Assembly: GCA_021792355.1 (NCBI GenBank)
Contig: JAJYUV010000010.1
Coordinates: 1-54,130, forward strand
Source of the DNA: Thermoplasmata archaeon
GTDB lineage: Archaea > Thermoplasmatota > Thermoplasmata > Thermoplasmatales > GCA-001856825
Reading direction: 5' to 3'
DNA: 54,130 nucleotides
The notes beneath the pieces are model-generated. The model made no database searches. It saw only the letters and a list, made by a program, of their open reading frames with translations, and had not been told where the DNA came from. Position numbers and translations under genes: made by a program. Within the stretch, counting starts at the first letter, position 1, and every line of letters starts with the position of its first letter. Positions 16,761-24,937 of this stretch are shown here, in pieces.

Positions 16761-17483
16761 TGGAAAGTAGAGGATTCCCCCAATCTCCCTTATTCTCACG
16801 TCGAAAGTCTCAACGACCCTTTCCATAAAGTCTGGATCGTCCCTTGTGCCCTTGAACACTGTCACTCCATTCTTGATTAGGAGTACGTTACCCCCAAGCT
16901 TGTTTAACGCATTCAGATCATGCGATACTATCACCGTCCCCTTGTCCTTGAAATTGGAGACCACGTCCAGTACTTCCTGCACGGACTTGATGTCGAGATG
17001 GGCGGTCGGTTCGTCCATAAGGATGTATTTGGAATCCTGAACGAGTGCCCTTGCTATTATAGCCTTCTGGAGCTCTCCCCCTGAGAGGGTGTTAATAGTC
17101 TTATCCTTCAATTCTGAAATTCCAACCTCCTGAAGTGTATCTGCTATCCTTTGATCGTCGACCCACCATTCTCTAGTCAAGCTATAGAGTCCCATCGAAA
17201 CAAACTCCTTGACAGTAAACGTGTAAGGAGTAGAGAATATCTGAGGTACATATGCCACCTCCCTTGCCAGTTCCCTCCGAGAGAGTGAACTTGTTGGCCG
17301 GCCGTTTAGAGTTATTTTCCCTTCGTGTTTGACGAGTCCAAGCAACGCCTTCAATAACGTCGTCTTCCCCGAACCATTTGGACCCATCAATATCAGGTGC
17401 TCTCCGTCCTCTACCTTCACGCTAACTTTGTCAAGAGCCAACTTCTTGCCGTACCTGACACTCAATCCCTCGATATCGATCAC
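16752..17483 (-). CDS. Iron/cobalamin-type ABC transporter ATP-binding protein
   Basis: A 243-residue ABC ATPase of the FecE/BtuD group. Walker A is GPNGSGKTT (about 34-42), the signature LSGGELQKAI (about 134-143), Walker B YILMDEPTAHLD, and the switch His is in VSHD. Coupled by an ATGA overlap to the permease gene upstream, it is the last gene of a three-gene importer for ferric chelates, haem or corrinoid. Confidence 0.93.
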   Translation of the reverse strand: MIDIEGLSVRYGKKLALDKVSVKVEDGEHLILMGPNGSGKTTLLKALLGLVKHEGKITLNGRPTSSLSRRELAREVAYVPQIFSTPYTFTVKEFVSMGLYSLTREWWVDDQRIADTLQEVGISELKDKTINTLSGGELQKAIIARALVQDSKYILMDEPTAHLDIKSVQEVLDVVSNFKDKGTVIVSHDLNALNKLGGNVLLIKNGVTVFKGTRDDPDFMERVVETFDVRIREIGGILYFPLA

Positions 17484-18466
17484 AGTTTCCTCCTCCTGTA
17501 CAGAAGATAGATGAGAACTGGTGCTCCGATAAACGATGTGATAATACCCACAGGAATTTCCCCCTGTGGGGTGCTTCGTGCAATGGTATCGCTCACCAGC
17601 AGTATGTTTGCTCCAATAAGAGGTGCAACAAAAACTAGAAACCTGTGTGACTCTCCCACAATCTTCCTTCCGATGTGAGGAGAAACTAGACCAATGAAAC
17701 CGATTATTCCAACAACAGACACTGCAAGACTCGTGATTAGACTTGATACAAGAAGTGTAACTGTTTTTACACGTCCCGTGTTTACCCCGAGGCTCTTGGC
17801 CTGTTCGTCGCCCAACAACATGATGTCCAGTTCTCTTCTAAAATAGACCATTAACGGAAAGATTACCAAAAGTGCAATGAATAACCAGAAGTCGTCAGTC
17901 CAGGTAGCACCATACAATCCTCCCAAGAGCCAAAACAGGACTCCTCTAAGGTTGACAACTTTCAGGTATATTATATACGATGCGACTGCAGAGAAAAGGA
18001 AGCTGACAGAGACGCCTGCAAGAATAAGCATTTCCGTATTGACCTCTCCGTCAGATCTAGAAATCAGAAATGAGATTCCAACTGCGACCATTGCAAAGAT
18101 AAATGCAAGGAGTGGTACCAGAAAGGGGGATACGAGGAACCCTATAGCTGCCCCAACTGCGGCTCCGCTAGAGACTCCAGTGAGATATGGATCACCCAAA
18201 GGATTCTTGAAGATGGTTTGAGTGACGAGGCCTGAGATTCCTAGAATCATTCCTATAATGACTGCAAGAACAATTCTGGGGAAACGGACATAGAAGATTA
18301 TTGTAGAGATTGTCCAGTTTGGACCCTTGTTAAATGTGAATTGATATATGGTTTTCAGTATTTCCTGGATGGATATGTGGACAGGCCCAATCGAGAGCGA
18401 GACAACAACATCAATAAAGGTGATTATGACGAGAAAAAGAGAAAATAAATAATTTGAAAGTTTCAT
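17480..18466 (-). CDS. FecCD-family ABC transporter permease
   Basis: 328 residues from the chosen ATG, with about 9-10 membrane segments. Conserved pieces of the BtuC/FecCD family include GLVTQTIFKNPLGDPYLTGVSSGAAVGAA and LGDEQAKSLGVN, then GFIGLVSPHIGRKIVG, the ATPase-coupling region. The frame is open 47 codons further upstream, but that part lies inside the binding-protein gene and is not family-like. The chosen ATG overlaps its stop by ATGA. Transports the ligand delivered by the upstream binding protein. Confidence 0.93.
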   Translation of the reverse strand: MKLSNYLFSLFLVIITFIDVVVSLSIGPVHISIQEILKTIYQFTFNKGPNWTISTIIFYVRFPRIVLAVIIGMILGISGLVTQTIFKNPLGDPYLTGVSSGAAVGAAIGFLVSPFLVPLLAFIFAMVAVGISFLISRSDGEVNTEMLILAGVSVSFLFSAVASYIIYLKVVNLRGVLFWLLGGLYGATWTDDFWLFIALLVIFPLMVYFRRELDIMLLGDEQAKSLGVNTGRVKTVTLLVSSLITSLAVSVVGIIGFIGLVSPHIGRKIVGESHRFLVFVAPLIGANILLVSDTIARSTPQGEIPVGIITSFIGAPVLIYLLYRRRKL

Positions 18467-19428
18467 TGAAAAGCCTTTGGGTAGAGAAACTGTGCTACCG
18501 TCTTTACCGCATATATGGTCAGTGGTCCCGGTTCGTTCATCCAGTTTGATTCTGTCTGATTGAAGAACAAAACCTGGCCAGTCTTGATTGCGGTGATGTT
18601 GTTCCATAGTTCCGATTGATTACCATTTGTGAACCAAGATATGTTTGAAAGACCGGGTATGTTATAGTCTACAATAATAGCTTGGGGGCTATCATTTACG
18701 ACATCCTCTATTGGAATGGTGGGATATGAGGTGTTAAGATTGGAAGCTATGTTGTAAGCCCCTGCATCAGCCAATACATTCTGAATAAAGCTTCCAGGCC
18801 CCGCCGTATATATTGGCGACGACCACATCATATATAGTAATGATTCCTTGCTCTGACCTGTCTTGTTAAGGTAGGAAGTTACATTGCTTTCTACCCCGTG
18901 CAAGTATGATTTCATAAAATTAACTTCCTTGAGTGCACCCTCTTGGTGACCCGTTGCGTTGCCAAGTGTGAGCATATCTCTATAGATGCCTGTTATGTTT
19001 TGAGGTTCGAAGACTAGAACGGAAATATTCAGGCTCGCTAGCTGGTTGACGATGTTAAAGTCTGAAGTCTGAATCGTTGTGGCAAGTACAAGGTTCGGAT
19101 CCATGCTTACTACCTGTTCGACGGAAGCGGTTCCGTTATCCATAGAAATGTGTGGGAGCTTGGTTGAATTGGCGGGCCACCAGTCATAACTCGTATCCGC
19201 TACCAACAGATTGCCTGCGCCAATTGCATACATCATCTGGGTATTGGAGGGATCCATGGACACTACTCTAGTAACTGGAAGTCGAATCGTTACATTTCTT
19301 CCTAGATCGTCTACTACCGTGATAGACGAAGGTTGACTTTTGGATTTGTGTTCCTCCGCATATGCAAATGATATGGAAGCCGCGATTACTATCACGACAA
19401 CAATAGCTGTAATAAGTTTTGCGTTCAT
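18463..19428 (-). CDS. ABC transporter substrate-binding protein (Fe-siderophore/B12 type)
   Basis: 321 residues. An N-terminal hydrophobic segment (5-23) ending in AYA acts as signal or membrane anchor. The binding domain begins ITVVDDLGRNVTI and RVVSMDPSNTQMMYAIGA, followed by EQVVSMDPNLVLAT, typical of the class III (BtuF/FhuD) periplasmic-binding fold. Many N-x-S/T sequons suggest a surface glycoprotein. First gene of the importer operon. Its start lies 1 base from a 22-bp perfect palindrome that sits between the TATA box and the ATG, so metal-dependent repression is likely (inference). Confidence 0.92.
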   Translation of the reverse strand: MNAKLITAIVVVIVIAASISFAYAEEHKSKSQPSSITVVDDLGRNVTIRLPVTRVVSMDPSNTQMMYAIGAGNLLVADTSYDWWPANSTKLPHISMDNGTASVEQVVSMDPNLVLATTIQTSDFNIVNQLASLNISVLVFEPQNITGIYRDMLTLGNATGHQEGALKEVNFMKSYLHGVESNVTSYLNKTGQSKESLLYMMWSSPIYTAGPGSFIQNVLADAGAYNIASNLNTSYPTIPIEDVVNDSPQAIIVDYNIPGLSNISWFTNGNQSELWNNITAIKTGQVLFFNQTESNWMNEPGPLTIYAVKTVAQFLYPKAFQ

Positions 19429-19429
19429 C

Positions 19430-19451
19430 TAATTCAAATTAATTTGAATTA
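19430..19451. promoter_or_regulatory. Perfect 22-bp palindromic operator in the iron ABC promoter
   Basis: The half-site TAATTCAAATT is followed immediately by its exact reverse complement. A TATA box CTTTAAATAA (19449-19458, minus strand) overlaps its outer edge and the ATG is at 19428, so the palindrome covers the predicted transcription start. This is the placement of an archaeal repressor site. A DtxR/MntR-type regulator is encoded at 46254-46646 in the same window and is a candidate ligand; no sequence evidence links them directly. Confidence 0.65.
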
Positions 19452-19500
19452 TTTAAAGTTTATTTTACAATATCAGCTGGACCTTGACGCTGTCATCCGA

Positions 19501-20451
19501 TTACGCACGTCTCAAATTCAATCCAAGTCTTTTAGATAAGTTCTCTATGTCTTGTGCAACATAGAAGAAACCCATCCATGCCCACTTTCCCCATCTTGCT
19601 ATACCCTCACGTTTCACTTTTTCTATCATTTCCCTTGCATTCTTAGGCTCTTTTCCAAGAAAGAGTAGTCCAAATACATCAACAGACCAAGCATCAATTG
19701 GGAAACCTCCGTGCGGATTTATTATGTCAGCAGCATAGTCTCCTACTCCTGGTAGTTCCATTATCCTCTTCCTTGCTTCTTTTGGGGGCATTCCAAGAAT
19801 TTCCTCTGACGTTGGAAACCCATCTCTTACCATGCGTGCAGAACCTATCAGGAATTTCGCACGATACCCAAGTTTACATTGTCTTGAAAAATCCTTTTCG
19901 TCTAATTCGGCGATCCTTTCCGCAGACGGTTCCACTATGATTCTTTTTCCATCGAATTCTACCAAATCTCCGTAAAGTCTTGTGATACTTTCCATCATTT
20001 TTAGACTCCTGTCAAGTCTTGCCATCTGTAAACAGATGCTGAGGACTATGGAATTGTAGATGTACGGAGTTTGAGTATCGTGCATACCATATAGATCTTC
20101 AATGGTATGTTTCAGGATTTCATCTCTCCTAGCCATATAATAGAAATCCTTAAGGTCTTGGTCTGCCCCTATCATTTTCTTTAAGTGCTCCGATATCCCT
20201 TCCCTCAACTTATTCGTAGTTTCCGCTTCTGTGAAAATGCGAACTTCTATTCTGGGATTATCAATGGTGCCTCTTGAAATCATTTTTATGCCTGCGAGCT
20301 GGCCGATAAGCCTTGTAGCTGTCCAGAATGAATTACCTTCAAGAATCTCTCCAGAGTTGAAAAGGCTCCAACCGGCAGGCTTTCTCACTGTTAATGAGAA
20401 ATTATATGGAGGTATAGGTTCAATATTGAAATGGAATTCGTGATTAAACAT
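19501..20451 (-). CDS. HhH-GPD family DNA glycosylase (AlkA/OGG-like)
   Basis: A 316-residue base-excision-repair glycosylase. The C-terminal half has the helix-hairpin-helix GPD core: CKLGYRAKFLIG, then MELPGVGDYAADII (hairpin), and the catalytic Asp in FPIDAWSVDVF. No Lys is seen at the OGG-type nucleophile position in the hairpin, so a monofunctional AlkA-like enzyme is more likely than a bifunctional OGG. The N-terminal half (about 1-100) resembles the OGG/AlkA beta domain. A TATA box GTTATATATA about 25 bases upstream supports the start. Confidence 0.85.
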   Translation of the reverse strand: MFNHEFHFNIEPIPPYNFSLTVRKPAGWSLFNSGEILEGNSFWTATRLIGQLAGIKMISRGTIDNPRIEVRIFTEAETTNKLREGISEHLKKMIGADQDLKDFYYMARRDEILKHTIEDLYGMHDTQTPYIYNSIVLSICLQMARLDRSLKMMESITRLYGDLVEFDGKRIIVEPSAERIAELDEKDFSRQCKLGYRAKFLIGSARMVRDGFPTSEEILGMPPKEARKRIMELPGVGDYAADIINPHGGFPIDAWSVDVFGLLFLGKEPKNAREMIEKVKREGIARWGKWAWMGFFYVAQDIENLSKRLGLNLRRA

Positions 20452-20628
20452 TGATCTGCAAAATGGACGCTATATATAACTAAGTTGTTGCAACGGGCAA
20501 GCCTCTACTACTTCACTCCTATAGGTCATCGAGTACAACTTATCAAGTGGTTCCAGAACTCCACGGCTGTGAATTTTAATGAGGCTCATGTGATGGAAAT
20601 ATTTAATCCTCCCAAATATTGTCATTTA

Positions 20629-20895
20629 ATGCAGTGCAATGTGAGATTTTATGGAATTGTCCAGGGGGTGGGTTTTAGGGAACGGACTAGAAGGATGGCA
20701 AAAGGACTCAATCTTAGGGGATGGGTCAGAAATCTGAAGGACGGTTCTGTCGAAGCAGTGATTCAGGGTGAACCCGATATGGTCGAAAAATTGATTCAGT
20801 ACTGCATTTCTGAAATCCCAAACGCTCTGGTAACGGACGTGAAGAAAAGGTATGTTGAGGAAGACGATTTGGACAATTTTAGAATAATAAAATAA
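20629..20895 (+). CDS. acyP: Acylphosphatase
   Basis: An 88-residue ferredoxin-like acylphosphatase. Seen: the phosphate loop FYGIVQGVGFRERT with catalytic R17, and GWVRNLKDGSVE with catalytic N35. It hydrolyses acyl phosphates such as acetyl phosphate or 1,3-bisphosphoglycerate. The frame is open 48 codons upstream, but the ATG chosen gives the family N-terminus and lies about 25 bases after a TATA box AATATTTAA near 20598-20606. It converges with the peroxiredoxin gene. Confidence 0.93.
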   Translation: MQCNVRFYGIVQGVGFRERTRRMAKGLNLRGWVRNLKDGSVEAVIQGEPDMVEKLIQYCISEIPNALVTDVKKRYVEEDDLDNFRIIK

Positions 20896-20902
20896 AAAAG
20901 AA

Positions 20903-21421
20903 TTAAATCTTCAGTGTTGCCTTCCCCGGTCTCCAGTCTACTGGGCAGCGTTCACCTGTCTGAAGTGCCGCCAAAACACGGAATGTTTCATCCGTGCTCC
21001 TTCCAACATTGTCGTCGGTGATTACCATATACTTTATGACTCCCTCCGGATTTATTATGAACAATCCTCTTTGCGAGTTTCCTGTTACATCATCAAGAAC
21101 CCCATAGTCCCTGGAAATCTCTCCCTTCCTATCCTCGACCATCGGATATTTTGCTTTTGAGACCCTGTCGTCGTACTCCACCCAAGCCTGGTGGACGAAC
21201 ACTGTATCCCTGCTGACTGAGACGACTTCAGCACCTGCTTTCTTGAATTCCTCATACTTCTCAGCAAATCCCTCTATCTCCGTGGGACATACAAATGTAA
21301 AATCTGCGGGATAGAAAAACAGTACCACCCATTTCCCCCTCAACTTTGAAAGCCTAAAATCTTCTATTCTTCCGTTAACGAATGCCTTTGCGTCAAAATC
21401 TGGTGCTTTTTTACCAATCAT
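20903..21421 (-). CDS. Peroxiredoxin (2-Cys AhpC/Prx1 type)
   Basis: 172 residues from the chosen ATG. It reduces hydrogen peroxide and alkyl peroxides. The peroxidatic C45 is in PADFTFVCPTE; the resolving C159 is in GERCPVDWRPG, so it is a typical 2-Cys enzyme. R118 in SQRGLFII matches the active-site Arg. The open frame runs 27 codons further upstream, but an AAGGGTGA ribosome site ends 4 bases before this ATG. Confidence 0.94.
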   Translation of the reverse strand: MIGKKAPDFDAKAFVNGRIEDFRLSKLRGKWVVLFFYPADFTFVCPTEIEGFAEKYEEFKKAGAEVVSVSRDTVFVHQAWVEYDDRVSKAKYPMVEDRKGEISRDYGVLDDVTGNSQRGLFIINPEGVIKYMVITDDNVGRSTDETFRVLAALQTGERCPVDWRPGKATLKI

Positions 21422-21540
21422 TTTGTCACCCTTTAATATTTGAAGAAGAGTTAATTCAAAAATATAAATCTTAGTAAAGTAACAACAAAGGAACTTTGGC
21501 AACTGCTATGGATTTCCATCACTTGCCCAACTACCTGGTT

Positions 21541-22545
21541 TTAATAATAACTACTGTACCTCACACCATGGTTCTCAACTGAGACTCCTTTCCCAACCCC
21601 GACCTCTCCGATATCCAGTGGTCCGAATTTCCTAAGTTCTTGAATAACATCGTCCTCTTCTTTTCTTGAGGTTACTATCATCATCCCGATTCCCATGTTG
21701 AATACTTGAAATGCTTCGTAATCTGAGATCCCTCCATCCGCTGATACCTTCCGGAAAACTTCTGGAATTGCAGGATAATGCAGCTTGAACCTGGCATCCT
21801 TAAGTCTCAGCAAATTCCTTACTCCTCCTCCTGTTATGTGAGAAATCCCGTGAATGTCAAACTCTTGTGTTACCTTATAGAGCAATTTTGAATAAATTCT
21901 GGTACCTTTCATCAGGCTCTTCCAGAACGGTCCGTCCTCAAAATCCGCCTCTAGAAGGCCCTTTTTCTTTTCATATATCTTCCTTATCAATGAAAAGCCG
22001 TTTGAGTGAATGCCACTGGAAGGAAGACCCAAAATCCTGTCCCCTTCCCGTATTTTCCTACCTGTAATTTCTTTTCCCTTTTCCAACCTGCCCACAACTG
22101 TCCCTGAAATATCTATTCCTCTGATCAGGTCAGGTACTGAAGCAGTCTCTCCTCCAACCACAGATATTGCCGCCTCCTTGCATGCGTCGTTAATGCTCTT
22201 TCCCAGTTTTTTCCCCGCCTCCTCATCAAGCATAGTCCCTGCTATATAATCCACCATTGCCATTGGCTCCGCACCCATACAAACTATGTCATTTACGTTC
22301 ATTCCAACCAGATCGTACCCTAATTGATCGAAATAGTCATATTCTAATGCCATTATTGTCTTGGTGCCTACGTTGTCTGTGTGTAAAGCAATGTAGTCCC
22401 CTCGATAAGATATAAGTCCTGAGTAGTGTCCAATTGTTGCAGCTCTCTTGAACTTTGAACCTTTGTACGTGAGTTCTTTGATTACTGCGTTCCTGAAGTT
22501 ACCAATTGAGGAAAAATCAACCCCACTCTCCTTATACTTTGGCAT
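21541..22545 (-). CDS. purM: Phosphoribosylformylglycinamidine cyclo-ligase
   Basis: 334 residues. It makes aminoimidazole ribotide from FGAM and ATP (step 5 of purine synthesis). Seen: the N-terminal YKESGVDF, the GTKTIMAL and VGMNVNDIVCMGAEP segments, GGETASVPDL, ILGLPSSGIHSNGFSLIR and the C-terminal HGISHITGGGV-NL, all PurM signatures. Length is normal. It stands alone, with no other pur gene in the window. Confidence 0.95.
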   Translation of the reverse strand: MPKYKESGVDFSSIGNFRNAVIKELTYKGSKFKRAATIGHYSGLISYRGDYIALHTDNVGTKTIMALEYDYFDQLGYDLVGMNVNDIVCMGAEPMAMVDYIAGTMLDEEAGKKLGKSINDACKEAAISVVGGETASVPDLIRGIDISGTVVGRLEKGKEITGRKIREGDRILGLPSSGIHSNGFSLIRKIYEKKKGLLEADFEDGPFWKSLMKGTRIYSKLLYKVTQEFDIHGISHITGGGVRNLLRLKDARFKLHYPAIPEVFRKVSADGGISDYEAFQVFNMGIGMMIVTSRKEEDDVIQELRKFGPLDIGEVGVGKGVSVENHGVRYSSYY

Positions 22546-22615
22546 CGATTAGCAATATATCGAACTTGATTAAGAATGTCGCTGTATTCATTTACTCATA
22601 GACAATCACCTGCAG

Positions 22616-23536
22616 TTGAAACTTGTAGCAGAATATCTTGGAGGCTCTAGCGACATCTCGAGAGCGGAGATAAGGGGACTCCTGAAGAGCTATGGTGGGA
22701 ATATCTCTGGAGAGATGGATAAATTAATCTTCTTCTCCACCGATCATCCAGAAAAAATCGTTTCGAGAGTAGCCTTCTCAAAACGCATCGGGAAGATAAT
22801 TGACTGGAATGAACAGATCAGCATTGGCACCGAGAAGAGGTACGCAATTAGAGAGAAGAGGAATTTAGAAAGAGAGTCACTCATAGAACAAGTCGCAAAA
22901 AGAATTGACGGAAGAGTAGATCTTGGGAATCCTGATGTCATTTTCTACATCTATAATTTTAACGAACCGGTCATTACGGAAACAATATATGAAAGGAAAA
23001 TGAACGTTCTCCTAGATCAGAAATACAAGACCAAGCCGATGAACCATCCCTCAAGCATCTCACCCATCCTCGCGAGAGGGATGATAAACATTGCGGGTCT
23101 CAAAGAGGGAGACGTTTTGATTGACCCGTTTGCAGGAACTGGAACTTACTTGATTGAAGGATTCCGTATGGGGATAGAATCATACGGAATTGACAGAAGC
23201 TGGAAGATGGTAGAAGGTGGAAATCTAAATTTGAAACACTTTGGCTTCCCCACAAACATAAAACAAGGGGATTTCTCGGAACTAGTTTCATTTCCAAAAA
23301 ATGCCACTATCGTGACTGACCCGCCATATGGCAGGGGGGCCAAGATATTTTCTCAATCGCGAGAGTCTCTATACTCTAGGTTCTTTTCGCTCATCTCAGG
23401 AACGTCAGGAGTGAAGGTCTTCTGCATTCCGACGGAAGAACTTGTGACACTTGCAAAGGAGTATATGGAATTGAAGATTGTCGGAGAGATTAGAGTACAT
23501 TCCTCTTTGACACGGCGAATTGCAATCTCAATGTAA
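22616..23536 (+). CDS. tRNA (guanine-N2) methyltransferase, Trm-G10 type
   Basis: A 306-residue RNA methyltransferase. The N-terminal half (to about 140) is a degenerate THUMP-like part with HPSSISPILARGMINIA linking to the Rossmann domain. The SAM motif DPFAGTGTYLIEG is near 166-178 and the catalytic motif is TDPPYGRG near 237-244. This is the arrangement of archaeal Trm-G10/Trm11, which makes N2-(di)methylguanosine at position 10 of tRNA. The start is TTG. At about 306 residues it is a little shorter than typical family members. Confidence 0.85.
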   Translation: MKLVAEYLGGSSDISRAEIRGLLKSYGGNISGEMDKLIFFSTDHPEKIVSRVAFSKRIGKIIDWNEQISIGTEKRYAIREKRNLERESLIEQVAKRIDGRVDLGNPDVIFYIYNFNEPVITETIYERKMNVLLDQKYKTKPMNHPSSISPILARGMINIAGLKEGDVLIDPFAGTGTYLIEGFRMGIESYGIDRSWKMVEGGNLNLKHFGFPTNIKQGDFSELVSFPKNATIVTDPPYGRGAKIFSQSRESLYSRFFSLISGTSGVKVFCIPTEELVTLAKEYMELKIVGEIRVHSSLTRRIAISM

Positions 23537-23581
23537 GCACTTTATGACTCATTAACGGTTATTTAGCTATAGGTGATTAGA

Positions 23582-23588
23582 TTTATAA
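23582..23588 (+). promoter_or_regulatory. TATA box of class I methyltransferase gene
   Basis: TTTATAA lies 24-30 bases before the ATG at 23612. Confidence 0.5.
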
Positions 23589-23611
23589 CATCTTTTTAGA
23601 TTACTTAAAAG

Positions 23612-24358
23612 ATGGACGGTAATCCTTTCTTCAACAATTTTGCAAAGAATTATTCAAGCAATGAATCATTCAAGTCAGGAAATGATCTCAAAATTCTATT
23701 AAGTTTACTGCCTGAGAAATTACACAGAGCGCTTGATGTAGCAACGGGGTCTGGATTTGTCGCCTTTGAACTCTCCAAAAGATGCGAACAAGTTGTGGCA
23801 CTGGATCTTACAGAGGCAATGCTTTCAGAAGCTAAGAAACTAATGTCGTCGAATGCAATAAAAAACGTTGAGTTCGAAAAATCGGATTACTACGGTTATT
23901 ACACCTTTCAAAAATTTGATGCTATTACCTGCAGGAGGGCACTTCACCACTTTGACAAAAAGGAACTGTTCTTTAAAAAGTCAAAGGAACTTCTAAACGA
24001 AGATGGAGTACTTGTGATCAGCGACATGATGGTTGCTGAAACGGATAAGGAAGACCTCTTAAATAAACTTGAGAGAAGGAGGGATCCAACTCACGTTTCC
24101 GCGCTAAACGAAGGGGAATTTATGTTCTTGTTGAAATCAGCAGGTTTTAGAGTTTTAAAATCTGTAATAGACCGAGAGCAGATAAGTTTTGAAAAGTGGT
24201 TGTCTCCAGTGGAAACTAATTCCGTTAATGGAATAGAGTGCAAGAAGTTCCTAAACACACTCTCGGATGAGGAACTAAAATCAATGTTGTACGATCGCCA
24301 GACAAGCACTATGACAAAACAGCGCATAATAGTAGCCGCTACGCCCGTAATCTCCTGA
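23612..24358 (+). CDS. Class I SAM-dependent methyltransferase (Methyltransf_11-like)
   Basis: A 248-residue small-molecule-type methyltransferase. Motif I is LDVATGSGFVAFEL (about 41-54), the acidic end of strand 2 is VVALDLTEAML, and motif IV is AITCRRALHHF. The layout resembles UbiE/menaquinone or other small-molecule methyltransferases, but the substrate is unknown. It sits alone between a tRNA methyltransferase and a small unknown gene. Confidence 0.85.
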   Translation: MDGNPFFNNFAKNYSSNESFKSGNDLKILLSLLPEKLHRALDVATGSGFVAFELSKRCEQVVALDLTEAMLSEAKKLMSSNAIKNVEFEKSDYYGYYTFQKFDAITCRRALHHFDKKELFFKKSKELLNEDGVLVISDMMVAETDKEDLLNKLERRRDPTHVSALNEGEFMFLLKSAGFRVLKSVIDREQISFEKWLSPVETNSVNGIECKKFLNTLSDEELKSMLYDRQTSTMTKQRIIVAATPVIS

Positions 24359-24417
24359 TTCGCGGACGCTGAGGGGCAAGAATAAAAGGCTAAATATCAT
24401 GTGGTAATTTGAGGGCA

Positions 24418-24654
24418 ATGGTCAAGAGAACCTACCTATCGATAATCTTCAATACAGAGGGAGAAAGACCCTCAGAAATAATCTCAAGGCTGCAATCTCT
24501 TGGCTTCAATCCAATTACAGGAACTAGAGACCTTGTGTACGAATGGGGAGATCACGCTACTGTCTCAGACGCGATTTCACTCATAGACAGAGTTCATGCG
24601 ACCCTAGGCGGATACAACGTACTGTTCACTGCCGAGACGATTGACGAGAGATAG
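24418..24654 (+). CDS. Small conserved-looking protein of unknown function
   Basis: A 78-residue protein starting MVKRTYLSIIFNTEG. The predicted beta-alpha-beta pattern with SEIISRLQSLGF and SDAISLIDRVHATLGGYNVLFTAET suggests a small ferredoxin-like alpha/beta fold. I do not recognise the family. A TATA-like TAAATAT at 24390-24396 is correctly spaced for the ATG chosen rather than for a TTG three codons earlier. Its 3' end overlaps the convergent rnp4 gene by 29 bases. Confidence 0.6.
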   Translation: MVKRTYLSIIFNTEGERPSEIISRLQSLGFNPITGTRDLVYEWGDHATVSDAISLIDRVHATLGGYNVLFTAETIDER

Positions 24655-24937
24655 GAAACCTTCTGACATAACCGCAGTTGTTGCAGCTGACAGTGATAGC
24701 CGAAGTGTTTATTCTCACTCGCCCCCCGCCAGAGTAGATCCCCTTCTTGCACTTCTTGCAGACCCAAGTCCTGGCATCCTGTAACACCTTTGCCTTGTAC
24801 TTCGTCGAGTAAAGGTGGATTAGTTCGTACTTCCTGTCTGCATACTGCTTCCTGTTGTTCCGCTCATCAACGAGTGCGAGCTCGAACAATTCCTTCATCC
24901 TCTCCTCCGCAACTTTCCTTTCACTGTTTTTTGGCAT
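24626..24937 (-). CDS. rnp4: Ribonuclease P protein component 4 (Rpp21/Rpr2 family)
   Basis: A 103-residue basic protein of archaeal RNase P, needed with Rpp29 for 5' tRNA maturation. Two N-terminal helices (MKELFELALVDERNN, AKVLQDARTW) lead into a zinc ribbon with C60, C63, C85 and C88 (CKKC...CNNC). The start overlaps the end of the dihydroorotase gene by 17 bases, making it the last gene of the queE operon. Confidence 0.92.
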   Translation of the reverse strand: MPKNSERKVAEERMKELFELALVDERNNRKQYADRKYELIHLYSTKYKAKVLQDARTWVCKKCKKGIYSGGGRVRINTSAITVSCNNCGYVRRFPISRQSSRQ

